Part shown: piece after piece, positions 50,101 to 60,331 of the stretch
Layout: each line of letters begins with the position of its first letter
Position numbering within the stretch: position 1 is the first letter of the stretch
From: Manduca sexta
Lineage: Eukaryota; Arthropoda; Insecta; Lepidoptera; Sphingidae
DNA: 64,000 nt
NCBI RefSeq assembly: GCF_014839805.1
Contig: NC_051131.1
Location: 4,204,913 to 4,268,912, forward strand
Direction of reading: 5' to 3'
Translations under genes and position numbers: made by a program
The notes under the pieces: generated by a model
Told to the model about the DNA's origin: nothing
The model's input: the letters and a program-made list of their open reading frames with translations, nothing else
The model's database searches: none

Positions 50101-51971
50101 AAAGTCATATATAGAAGCATGTGGCTCCAGAGGCTGTGGCTGGTTTACAACGAGCAGTCCGTATACACCGTCGCTTTGATGGGCAACTGGAAAGTAGATT
50201 GTAAAAATAGAAGATCCTCAAAAACAAAAATATTTTGTTACGTGATGACGAGTTTATATGCAACGTCCCACATAATTTTTTATCGCAATTAAATACTTTA
50301 TAATTTTTTATTTATTGACAACTGCAAAGCTAATCGTTATTTTATAATAATACATTTGCAACAAATCTATTTGTAGTTAGATTATTGGACATTCGACATC
50401 ACATTCAAAGTTATAGTCATTCGGCGTCTATAAATTGTCTGTTACAGAATCGGAATCAACAACCTTTACAACAACGAAATTTTACATTAACTAACCAAAG
50501 GTTATGATTATAGATACATATATTATGTACCTATAATCATAACCTTCAAGATCTACAAAAGATCTGAAAAGATACCATGAACGCTATATACACGTAAAGG
50601 AAAATTATTTCAAAATGACTACGGTTTATTATACAATGTTTCCTTCCACTATACTGGTCGGAGTGAACCCAAATGGTTAATCCTCTAACATTTTACATTG
50701 CAGTGTTATTGGATCCTTCAAAGAATTACAATAAATTACAGTTAATTTTACATTGCAGGAGGAATTAATCTTAGATCACTTATAGTGTTATTGACCTAAT
50801 ATATTATTTACAGGTGAGTAAATCTTATTATGATCTACAATAAAACATTACGTAGTATTATGGTGATCGTCGAAAAAATCCTACGACTTTTCTTTACGAG
50901 CTAAAATTAAATACATACCAGAATCAGCATGATAGAAGAACGTCCCGGGAGATGATGCCACAAATAAATACTTATATGTCGTCCCATACTCTACAGGACA
51001 CTGCGTCACCATAGGAACTCCGTCCATGAAAGGCGTTCCTCTTTGCTCCACCCCATGCCAATGCACAGCGATACTTTGACCAGGGATTCTGTTCGTCACT
51101 TCCACCACAATGACGTCATTGACGCAAGCATATATTGGTGGTCCTGGCGCTATCCCGTTTATAGAAATCGGGAACTTATTATCTCCAATAGAAGGCTCAA
51201 TGTTGAATTTGTAATGACATCTTTTCGGTTTCACGTTAAATTTGCACGGCCGATAACATTTCTCTAGAAAATAATATGGACCCAAATAAGAGCCAGTTGT
51301 ATGAGTAATATATAGGGGTATTCCTTTGTGTCTGGAACGGCAAATCATATCTTGCAAGGTAGATAAGCATAACATAGAACAAAAATATTGGATTTTTCGT
51401 ATAAAAAAACATCGTCCGTCGCTTCGAAAATGTTGGCACTGAAGCTCTACATGGACGCCGAATCAATATTTTACTTTATAATGCAATTATGGAAGTAAGC
51501 AATGTAGTAGCCACTAAATACGTGAATCTTTTTTAAGTAGTAGATATTGTTATATATAAACGCTCTAGCGTAACAGATATGATAATTAAATCTCTACATT
51601 CTGATGGGGATTTGAAGGAACTACAATTTGTTACTTATGTATGAGGTACCTATTATAATACTATTTCTAACAAAGAAATTAACATCAAATATGTATTTGT
51701 TGAAAATATGATCGACACATCTTCGATTTTGTTCTTTCATAATTTTCATTGAGATATTAACCTAGTCAATGATTGTTTTGTTCTTAGATTTTATCTACAA
51801 AAAAATATCATCAATATAACTCATTAATATTAATGTAAACCAACCTGAATTCTTTAAGGTATCCTCAAGTACATTTGCAGTATATGACACAGGACTGTCT
51901 ACCGATGCCTTCCCATTATTACTTATATTTGCAATCACGAACAAGCAACAAATGAACACTTTCATTTTCAT
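41132..51971 (-). CDS. Multicopper oxidase-related protein with missing copper ligands (MCORP-like)
   Basis: Nine coding exons read from the right: 51971-51845, 51263-50919, 50186-49973, 49619-49456, 44567-44416, 44246-44033, 43642-43442, 42145-42007 and 41363-41132. All splice phases agree and give 595 residues. It begins with a signal peptide (MKMKVFICCLFVIANI). The laccase fold is clear: HWHGVEQRGTPFMDGVP (from His110), LPGYAYRLRLINA, GERMDVVVRM and LVNEG. Copper sites are degraded. HAH is HAD (Asp156). The first His of HPFHLHG is Tyr480. HCHFLFH reads ECRSCGL (553-559), which retains only the Cys. Five of ten His ligands remain, so oxidase activity is very unlikely. Insect MCORP, described in Tribolium as lacking copper ligands and needed for viability and ovary development, is the best match, from family knowledge. 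A degenerate laccase paralogue is the alternative. Four intron phases match laccase 2. Confidence 0.85.
41538..41773 (+). mobile_element. SINE family B inside MCORP-like intron 8
   Basis: It starts GCCTCGGTGGCATAGTTGTA and has a mutated B box (GGGTTCTATACCC, where GGTTCGAATCCC is expected). CAGTATCAGACCGAGTCTG follows, and then AATATGGCGATTGGCTCG. The mutated B box suggests an old, inactive copy. Confidence 0.75.
44920..45008 (+). repeat. 'AAAGCTAGT' family repeat end, MCORP-like intron 4
   Basis: CACGCGGGCGAAGCCGCCAG and AAAAGCTAGT mark the end of a very common lepidopteran repeat. Other ends occur at 46205-46241, 47500-47535, 53825-53855 and, in reverse, 56994-57025. Confidence 0.6.
45600..46245 (+). 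mobile_element. 'AAAGCTAGT' family element with internal tandem duplication
   Basis: It begins with ATCTATACTATTATATAAAG and a TTTG array (45627-45653), and ends GCGGGCGGAGCCGCGGGC plus AAAAGCTAGT. Inside, a 123-bp unit is present twice in a row (45661-45783 and 45784-45906), both with GGATAGCCCTTT and TGCTATAGGCTATATATCA. It lies in the nearly 5-kb intron 4 of the MCORP-like gene. No protein is encoded. Confidence 0.7.
47125..47535 (+). mobile_element. 'AAAGCTAGT' family element split by a SINE
   Basis: The outer parts are CCCCCTCCACGTCTGTCTG with GAACGCGATATGGAG on the left and CACACGAGCGAAGCCGAAAA with AAAGCTAGT on the right. Between them lies an antisense family B SINE (about 47245-47465). 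The order of events is therefore first the outer element, then the SINE. Confidence 0.65.
47245..47465 (-). mobile_element. SINE family B, antisense, nested
   Basis: CCGACCCGGGATTCGAACCC near 47411 is the reverse complement of a B box. CCATATCGGGCACAAATTCC and GGTACCCACTTTCCGCC match the body of the family. A 66-codon minus-strand frame through it is not a gene. Confidence 0.75.
47536..49455. other. Right part of MCORP-like intron 4
   Basis: A+T-rich intronic DNA with no recognised repeat, RNA gene or conserved motif. One GC-richer phrase lies near 48780-48830. Confidence 0.45.
50498..50546. repeat. Short near-perfect hairpin in MCORP-like intron 2
   Basis: A 23-base arm (50498-50520) pairs with 50524-50546 around a 3-base TAT loop, with a single mismatch. 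It is too short for a usual microRNA precursor, and could be a small palindromic insertion. No function can be read from the sequence. Confidence 0.6.
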
Positions 51972-52814
51972 TTATCACAACCTTATACTATTTCTAAGTA
52001 AAGTGATATCACGTTGCACAACCGGTCCCTAGAGTGTTTAGTTTACAACTGCCGAGGCCAGTCCGTCTATTTTGTAGCGTGTGGGCAAAAATCTAAACTT
52101 GTAAAAGGTCTTACAGACTTGTTTGCGAGTGAAACAAAGATTTGAGCATAGTCGAATTATTTGTTCGTTCGCACGCGCGGTAAAATAAAGGTTATAAATC
52201 GACCGCCAAAATCAGATTTTGCTACTTAATTACTCATAAATTGATTATAATATGTATGTATTATAACAAAGAACATGTATGTGTACTGAGTGAAGTTATC
52301 ATAATCTATACATTTAAATCAATTTATCATTTAAAAATTGACAAATATCGAGAAAATAATTAGAAAGCAATTATTGTTAATACTAAAAAGACTCAATATT
52401 TTTTTTTAAATAGACATCAAGTCTGCATGCGCCTTTGATGCTTATGTTACTATTTTTTAAAGAACAAGAGTAATGAAAGTAAAATTAACATAACCTCGTA
52501 AGCGCTGACTTCATTACAGACAAAATATCTTTTGCATTTTTTAAGTGTTGTATAACTACGTTCAGTAATAGTCTTTATTAACATAATTATGCGCCAAAAG
52601 TAGTCCACTGCTGAACAAAGATTTCCAGACTGACATGACACCTTGGAAGCAACCAGCAATGATCACTTATCTAATCAAGACTTCATGCCGTAGCCCAGAT
52701 GCATTCCTACAATCATTAACGCCAGTGGAAAACAGAAATATGTATGGGAAAGACATATTATCCAATCGATAAATGTATCGCTAACATATGTCATTCTCAT
52801 ACATTGCATTAGAA
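51972..52814. other. Upstream region of the MCORP-like gene
   Basis: No TATA box at a convincing distance from the start codon at 51971 was seen. GC-richer phrases (GTTCGCACGCGCGG near 52165) may be part of a promoter. No coding sequence is supported. Confidence 0.35.
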
Positions 52815-53095
52815 TTAACGATTGCAGAAAGGCATCTTGGGTACGGTATCTGAGAAGTATTTTTTTATTGCTTTAAATAACGCGACGAATTTGCCATTCG
52901 CTTTATGGTAAGCGATACGACCGCCCATAAACATGAGAAACACCTTGAATAACAAAGTATTGATTGGTATTCCACTGCGCTCGTCATCCTGAGACATGAA
53001 ATGGAGTTCCAGTAGTTACACTGGATACAATGTTCTTCAAACCGGAACACAACAGTGACTACACACTGCTGGTTGCCGGCAGAATAAATAAAAAA
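52815..53095 (-). mobile_element. Dispersed repeat 'CGACCGCCCATAAACA' family, copy 1
   Basis: TACGACCGCCCATAAACATG, TATTCCACTGCGCTCGTCAT, CCTGAGACATGAAATGGAG and GGTTGCCGGCAGAATAAA run in the same order as in 62735-63035. I recognise it as a frequent lepidopteran repeat, class uncertain. Strand is nominal. The open frames across it are not genes. Confidence 0.7.
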
Positions 53096-55106
53096 AGGAA
53101 AACTTATATACAGTAAGGTAATCTCAAATTAGAATATTCTTTTCGTATAATTAACGAAGTGGAGCATAACAGCAGGATTATATATTAATTATAATATTTT
53201 TTTCAATGTTACTGCAGTAACCTCGAAACACAGCTCTTTTGGCACAAAATCAAATATGGCGATCAATCTACAGCGGCACAGACTAGAAGATACGATTTAA
53301 TCTTCATGATGCCACCAATCTTACTTCTATTTTACTAATATTATTTTTGCGAAAATATATAAAAAAATATAAAAAGAGTTCTAAGATAGTATAGAGCGGA
53401 CATCGGCAAGATTGTCATACTAAAATTTTGCGCTCATGCGATGGTTACTCAATCGAACGTGAAATAGCAAAACACCAATGTAGAATACTTCATAAGTTTT
53501 CCATATTATCGTGATCAGCACGTTTTTATTAGTATATTTTCTATAAATATGTTATTTTTGTATTAATATCTAAGGACGCTGTGGCATCTTGTCACACATT
53601 TCAAATAAGACAACGACTTATTATCAATTGACAACAACTTTTGAAGCACAATTTGGTCCTGATGTTCAGTCTATAACTAACTATGCTGTCTTTGGTTAAA
53701 GGTAAACGCAGAAACAGCTGAACGAATTTAGATAAAGTTTGACACACGGGTAGACCATGTCTACACAGACACTACTAGTTAATTATATTTATGATTTGAG
53801 CACTTTTGTAGCGGAAAGGGAACTTTACGTGAGCGAAACCGCAAGCAACACCTAGTAAAGCATAATAATCGCAGAACCCCGTTGTAAAAATTCTCCTGTA
53901 GCATGGACGGGATTCTTTGACTTAAGTAATTCCAATATCGCTTGATAAAATCCTAATAGAGAAAAATTCACCGGACGAAATATATTTATGATTCTTGATG
54001 TATTAGTAGAATCTAATGTAATTCTATTAGATCTACACATATTTCTTAATGCAACTCGGTACTGACCATTTGATCATGTTACAATGCGAACTTAGACCGC
54101 TTATCTAAATAAACATTAGTTTATGCTGCAATATGTCTCAACATAGTTGGCCTTCGAATAAACACGCCAATTTCAAAACCATGGCCACGTGTGGTCGTTT
54201 TTCTGGTAACATTTAGGTGAATATAGGTATTAGGTATGTAGGAATGTATAATCCATAAATTATATAAAATAATTTCAATCAACTTTACTCCTCCAAATTA
54301 TCATTATATATTAAAAAGATAAATGTCATATTGAAATGAAGTGGAATAATTTATTTGAACCTGAACAATTTTGTACATTTAGATTCAGTCAAGTTTTACT
54401 GTACCACTAGTTCGGAAAGCAGTTTTCGCAGAGTAGAAGAAGAAGAAGAGGAGATAAATAGGTACAGAATACAATCCAAAAAAATTACATTTAGTTTTCT
54501 ATTTACTTTACTTGTAAATAAAAAATGCAATTCCTAGTTCACACGAGCAGCACCCGTTCACGAGCATGAAGCATGTGCCAACCATCGGCCTCCTGAATTA
54601 TGTTGCAGGGAAGGCGCCAACCCCGCACACAACGCCACTGCGAGCACAGAGCTATTAACATCAAAACATAGATATTATCTACAGGAAAAAGCGTTGGAAA
54701 TAAAAAAAAACTGCCCAACTCTAACTGATAATGAGTAAATAACAATTCTTTCATATCACTATAATAAAATTAAAATACGAACGATACATAAACCCATTTC
54801 GAATTATTATAGGCCGAGTTAGCCAGTACGCAACTCTTACAATCGTGGTTAAGAAGCAACATTGATTTAAACATTTCCGTCGAAATAACGAAACCTTGTT
54901 GAAATCAACAAACAGCACAATACATTACGTACAGCAACTAAATTATAATACGATGATTTGAATACAATAAGAAACACAATTGAAGTGATCGTTTATTTTT
55001 ATTGTAATTGAAATTTTTACATGTTGTTACAGACACGTGTAGTTGAAGGCCCTATTCCATATACGAAGGCATATCCATCCTTTTGCAGAGAGTCAAATAT
55101 CCCCTA
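53096..55106. other. Gene-free intergenic stretch with a repeat remnant
   Basis: Bases 53690-53860 look like a decayed 'AAAGCTAGT' family element (GTGAGCGAAACCGCAAGC, ACCTAGTA). The rest, including frames at 53852-54040, 54355-54537 and 54539-54754, has no recognised content. Confidence 0.4.
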
Positions 55107-55307
55107 ATGGTGAAGGAAAACATCGCCCTGCAAACCTGCACACATGAGAAGTTCTCTATGGGAATTTCAAAGGTGTGTGAACTCTACCAATCCGCACTAG
55201 GCCAGCGTGGTGGACTAAAGTCTAATCCCTCTCAGTAGTAGAGGAGGCCCGTGCCCAGCAATGGGACAGTATATACAGGGATGATATTACTGTATATATT
55301 ATAAAAC
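55107..55307 (+). mobile_element. SINE family A, 5'-truncated, with target duplication
   Basis: GGTGAAGGAAAACATCGCCC, CCAATCCGCACTAGGCCAGC and CTCTCAGTAGTAGAGGAGGC match the SINE at 12393. The 8-base sequence ATCCCCTA flanks it at 55099-55106 and 55308-55315, a likely target-site duplication. It lies about 180 bases beyond the 3' end of the first odorant receptor gene. Confidence 0.75.
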
Positions 55308-55456
55308 ATCCCCTAGTTTCTTTCCATCGGTTAAAACACCCATAATTGCAAAAGACGATTTCGACCCCGACGACAGAACAGGGCCTCCTGATTATATAAC
55401 TTTTATAAGAATACCTAACAATAAAATTTACGTGCAACATTCTTTAATGATCAGGA

Positions 55457-55462
55457 TTTATT
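55457..55462 (-). terminator. Possible poly(A) signal of odorant receptor gene 1
   Basis: TTTATT on the plus strand is AATAAA on the gene strand, about 28 bases after the stop codon. Confidence 0.4.
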
Positions 55463-55489
55463 CGTGATAACTACAATACCAAAATGAAA

Positions 55490-57912
55490 TTAGAATTTTA
55501 CAACCGTCACAAACTTATACATAGCTTGCAATGTGGTAGCAAATGTATAAATATTGACTGGTACAATATCCGCCGCGAGTATCTCTACTGGTCTTTGCGC
55601 CTCACACAGCATGAAATAAACCATCCTTCTTTCCTTCAAACAAAAATTCTCCCAACCACAACAATAAACAGATCTCTCAAAATCTTCTGAAGCATTAACT
55701 AACTTCTGACAAAGGAAACAATAGAGAAAAAACACCGAGAAACAATAAGCGAAGATTGGTATGAACATAAACGATTCACGTATAGGCAAATAAAGAAGAA
55801 GCAAAAGGCAAACAGCATGCGATCCAAAATTAACTCCTAACGATACGCTGTACAAGGACTTCAGCTTGTCAATAACACAGAGGATTAAAACATGACGCTC
55901 GATCAAAGACGGCAGAATCTTCTTCGCACGTGCCTGATGCTCTTCTAGATTGTCGTAATCATTAAAGGATATCATCTCTGCTGATAAAATCCTGTACATA
56001 GCTGCAGTATGGGCTATTAGTAGTAAGAGTAGAGCCTGATAATTCAATACTGCTGTGGCGATGGTACATTCTTGCAGACATAGGATGAACGAGCATATTT
56101 CTTTATTGGGGGATTGCGTCAGCGGCTCCAGACCTAAAATAAACAAAAACAATGTTTTGCAACTCTCAATAATTATTAATTATTATATTAAACTAACCTA
56201 GCTGATTTTAGTAGCGTCTCTTTTCACAATAAGATCTTTTTCGAAATAAAAATCTTTTCTACTCTTCTGAAATAAAACGTAGCTGAGCTTACCAGTGCCA
56301 AATTATAACCAAATATTCTGATAACATTCAATTATGATCACAAAATTTCGTACCTACTTATATATTATATACACGTACTTATTATATTATCAGGATTCCT
56401 TACCAACACAAGGAGTCAAAGAGTAGTCATTACTAACATCAACTCGATGAGGCAGATAGATGAATAACTCGTCAATATAGTTGACGGCATAAAATCCTAT
56501 TATTATGTGTTTGATGATCTTCAACATTTTTTTGTATTTCTTCTGCGATGCGTCTGTCTGGCATGCCAGTTGATCGCTCAACGCAATTTTTTCCAAAACA
56601 TCTTTTACCTGTACCCTGGTTTAACAAATTGTTAATTGAAATTAATCGAAAACTAAGTATGGTCTAAATTTACATTTATTCTATTGCGTAATTAATGTAT
56701 TTATAACTACTATTATAATCTTCTTATGTTGCTAAAATATTATAAATAATAATAATAAATCTTTAATTTAGAATAGTAATACATTTTTTAAATACAATAT
56801 TCAATAATATCTGCATTAGTTAAATAACTGTGTCGCAGATATAAAATCACTGAGTTTAAAAGGTTATGATATAATGTAAATTTTTCTAGTGAACTTTATT
56901 TCAGAAAATCATTAATATAGAGTCTTATTTAACAAATATAATAAGTATTGGCGAATAGCATTTACTCAGGCGGTGATATTTATTTATAGTTAACTAGCTT
57001 TTGCTCGCGGCTTCGCCCGCATAAAGGAGATTTTCGGATTTTTTTCCGCCTTACTTGATATGTATCTTTATATTATGACCAAATTACACAAAATCATTAT
57101 AAATTGTAGCTTATATTCTGATGTATAACCAATATTACTGTAAAGTTTCATCCAAATCCGTTCAGTAGTTTTTTCGTGAAAGAGGAACAAACATACATCC
57201 TCACAAACTTTCTTCTTTATAATATTAGTAGGATATTGCAACCTACCTCTTGCTAATAAACCACCAGCTATTATTAGCGATGAATATGACGAGCGACACG
57301 TTTATGTAGCTTTTGATGTAGTCGCCGATGGTATGAGCGAATTTCCATTGGTACACAACACTGCCAACACCATATACGTAGGTCAACAGGAATAAATGAA
57401 TAAACCAAAATGCAGCTGAAATAAATTATTAAGATGATGAGAAAATATTACTATTGATAGGAAATAGGCCGAGAAAAGGAGCATTAAATGATCCTTTTAA
57501 ATGAAGCGTAAGGTCATGCTGAATGAATGGTTCTACTCATAAAGTTAATCACAGTTGAGGATTGTCAAATTAAGGTACAAGTAAATAAGGTACAAATCTA
57601 ATTCCATCTGTAAGAAGACAAGTCTAAATAATATCAATACAAAACTGGCGTTCTCCCACCAGCTTGGCGTCAATATGTATTTTATGTAAATACCAAATGG
57701 AAGTTAACCTAATATAAATTCAATATTTTTTATCAACTGAATTAACAGAGATACTATGATAAATCGAGTAACGCACCCCCGGCTTTGTCTCCTCGGACAG
57801 AAAATCCGACCAAATTAGGTGCAATATTAACAATCCACATCAAGCTATCAAAACTAACATCCCGAAAGCGTTCGTTTATGTTATTCAAGCGAGCCTTTAG
57901 CTTAGACAGCAT
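55490..57912 (-). CDS. Odorant receptor (7tm_6 family), gene 1
   Basis: Four coding exons: 57912-57777, 57415-57247, 56615-56404 and 56133-55490, giving 386 residues. Insect odorant receptors are seven-pass membrane channels that pair with Orco in olfactory neurons. Start codon 57912 opens MLSKLKARLNNINERFRD and is the only in-frame ATG before an upstream stop. Exon 2 gives two hydrophobic segments and NNSWWFISKR. The long last exon ends with the family signature: YCCGWENF, EAQRPVEILAADIVPV, then TFATTLQAMYKF. The acceptor at 56616 (AAACCAG) has a weak pyrimidine tract but is the only site that keeps the frame. The donor GTGCGT after exon 1 is non-consensus. The ligand cannot be predicted. 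Confidence 0.88.
56990..57236 (-). mobile_element. 'AAAGCTAGT' family element, antisense, in intron 2 of receptor gene 1
   Basis: It starts ACTAGCTTTTGCTCGCGGCT and CTTCGCCCGCATAAAGGAG and ends CTTCTTTATAATATTAGTAG. Internal TTTCATCCAAATCCGTTCAG matches 18046. It ends only about ten bases before exon 2 at 57247, so it forms the 5' start of intron 2. Confidence 0.7.
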
Positions 57913-58225
57913 TTTTACTATCTTAAGGTGTTCAACTTCCGAGGTAGAAACTTCAAATGCTATAAACCTCTATTATTAAAGAATACTGCGTGTGTTTAAT
58001 TACTTATAATTAAAAAAGGAAAGTACTCGTTAATTTGCTATCGCTCGTGCGCCATTGTAACTATTATATTTATAAAAGTTTAAAAGATAAATAAATCTAA
58101 AATATTATAGTCAAAATAGGTTTTACTTACCATTTTCAAATCCTTTTTTTTATTAATATATAGTTCTCATTTATGCGGCGGTCAGTCACACTAACAACAT
58201 CTTGCCAAATTTGATGAAATTTTAA

Positions 58226-58380
58226 ACGCCGAAATATCTTTGTATGTTAATTATTTTTCATTTTACTTTTAATTGCTAAAATCAATAACTATCTAAACGT
58301 GAATTTTTAATTCTTTACTTGCTAATACTTGTCTAAGTACTCAGAGTAACCGGGAAACAAGATGTATGGCAAGTAGGGCT
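58226..58380. repeat. Diverged single arm of the 541-905 foldback family
   Basis: CGTGAATTTTTAATTCTTTACTTGC and AATACTTGTCTAAGTACTC parallel the right arm at 810-860 with many changes. Only one arm is present. It shows that the foldback arm existed in the genome before the compact palindrome at 541-905, or that this copy lost an arm. Confidence 0.6.
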
Positions 58381-59136
58381 TGACGTTAAACCTTAATATG
58401 AAATCACTTATTTCAAACCTGCATTCACAAACAACGACGAGGACACACCGTGCACTCGAACGCATAGTATCAGATATCGTAGTTTTCTTCGGCTTTGTTT
58501 AGCTTTGTTTATCTGACAGCCAACTGAAGTAAAATTGCATTTCAATAGTAGTCAATCACAATGCCTCTACGCTGAGTCACTGCATATGCCAAATGCATGC
58601 CAAAACCACTGAGAAAGAGACTTATTATCACCAGCTCTGTACTTAGGTAAGTAACGTTTGTGAATACGGATTTAAACTATACCTGGATCTTACCTATAGA
58701 GTTGACTTGAATTCATGAATTATCTGCAAATTTTCTAATATTTTCAAAAATTATAACATAGGTGATTTATTTTGTGTCCTTTAATTAGCTAACTAAAATT
58801 TATTCATTTAATGCAACACAAAGTTAGTTAATGCGAAAATATGTTTCCATATTCTTTTTCCACTGTATTATTATAGGTTCTGAACCTTTTATTATCAACC
58901 GCACCACCTTTCATTAAGCTCCGCCCATCTAACACCATTCATTAAAAATACTTAATAATTACGCGAATTAACACTATAAAAAATATACATGTTTTGTTAG
59001 AATATATTGTAAGGCATTATTTATTATACGGACTAGAAAATTTATGCGGCACGTCAAAAAAACACAACCACGTAATAATAAGTCTTTATTTCATATAACT
59101 CTTTGTTAGTAGTGTTGGTAAAGATTTTTTTTATAC

Positions 59137-59305
59137 AGACACGGAAAAATGACTCCGCTTGACGTGATGGTAAATGGAGTGGGGTCCAATAAAATGTCGA
59201 CTGACGAGGGATGATTACCCCTCGGCAGTCGATACGATTATGCCGGCCTGTTGACCCGAAAATACACAAACTGATCCCGGAAAGCGACACACGCGAATAT
59301 TATTC
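59137..59305 (+). mobile_element. Dispersed repeat 'GTCGAC' family, copy 4
   Basis: GGGGTCCAATAAAATGTCGA, CTCGGCAGTCGATACGATTA and GATCCCGGAAAGCGACACAC align with 36345-36605. The 3' third is missing. Confidence 0.75.
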
Positions 59306-59562
59306 TTCTAATAATTATGTTTTCATAATAAAACATCTTCGACACAAAATTTGAAAATATCTCCTCAGTCCTCTGGCAGACTTACTCATCAGCACCATAT
59401 CATATGCATAACTAATATTTTATTCCAGTGGCGAAGCCTCCATTCAACCGGATTCCTACCGGCTCTCCTTTAACGTGTAATTACGTTAGATTTAGTTTTT
59501 GTTTTCGGTTAAATTAGCCCCGATATCTTAACTCTAAGTAATTTTTTCTTTGCCTCGGATTA

Positions 59563-59631
59563 ATAATATATAATAATATCAGCCCTGCATTATATACTTG
59601 CCCACTGCTGAGCACGGGCCTCCTCTACTAC
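59563..59631 (-). mobile_element. SINE family A, short antisense copy with 12-bp target duplication
   Basis: ATCAGCCCTGCATTATATAC and CACGGGCCTCCTCTACTACT are the reverse complement of the last part of the SINE at 12393-12709. The 12 bases TGCCTCGGATTA occur on both sides, at 59551-59562 and 59632-59643. That is the mark of LINE-driven insertion of a 5'-truncated copy. Confidence 0.85.
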
Positions 59632-60193
59632 TGCCTCGGATTACCTTTTGAAAAATTTCACCGTTCGCCACTGCACCATTCAGCTTGCATCTGACAAGCA
59701 TGCTGCTGAGCTCGACTATGAAATCAATTACATAAAGCGACAGCTGCAATTAAGTACGCTAAGTCGATTTTTGGCTAATTTCCGTAAGAAAGCAAAAATA
59801 TTATTTCTTTATCTTTTATAAGCTTACAAAATCTCCTTTTTTTGCAAAATGAAGAATTCTTGACATAAAATGCTCATTAAGAAAGCTTTAGTGTTACAAT
59901 TTTTTTAATATTTTTTACTTTAAACGTCTCTCCTGTAAAGTTGACTATTCAAGTTAGCGTAGTGTTAATTGCAACTGTCGAAAAGGTAATTTGATTAAAT
60001 TTAGGGATTCAAAGCATATTCTATATTCTGTGGATTATGTACTATTGCAGCTTTTGAGTAGCCTAAAAAAATACACAACACCAAATAAAATCACTCATAA
60101 TTTGTTATTGTAAGAATTTATTCAAAATCACTTATACAAAGCGTTACATATTATACTTCTAATAATTTTGTCTTCATCATAAAAGAACATAGA

Positions 60194-60199
60194 TTTATT
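60194..60199 (-). terminator. Possible poly(A) signal of odorant receptor gene 2
   Basis: TTTATT on the plus strand reads AATAAA on the gene strand, about 133 bases after the stop. A second one lies at 60117-60122. Confidence 0.4.
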
Positions 60200-60331
60200 A
60201 CCACCATATTGTGTCAAATTAAATCTTTCTAATATGAAAAGAAAATAAGTAAATCATAGTTTAACACAGGATTTAAAACCCATTTCTTGTAGCACCTAAA
60301 GATTATAATATAAAGATTAATACTCGTGATT

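Larger units (their letters stand above)
57913..60331. other. Intergenic region between the two odorant receptor genes
   Basis: It contains a diverged foldback arm (58226-58380), a 'GTCGAC' repeat (59137-59305) and a truncated SINE (59563-59631), each listed separately. The remainder, including 58380-59130 and 59645-60180, holds no supported exon. Confidence 0.45.

Noticed and set aside
56404..56608. Acceptor at 56609 (GGGTACAG) for receptor gene 1 exon 3
   Set aside because: It would put a stop codon directly after the junction with exon 2. The acceptor at 56616 keeps the frame and gives the same 212-bp length as gene 2.
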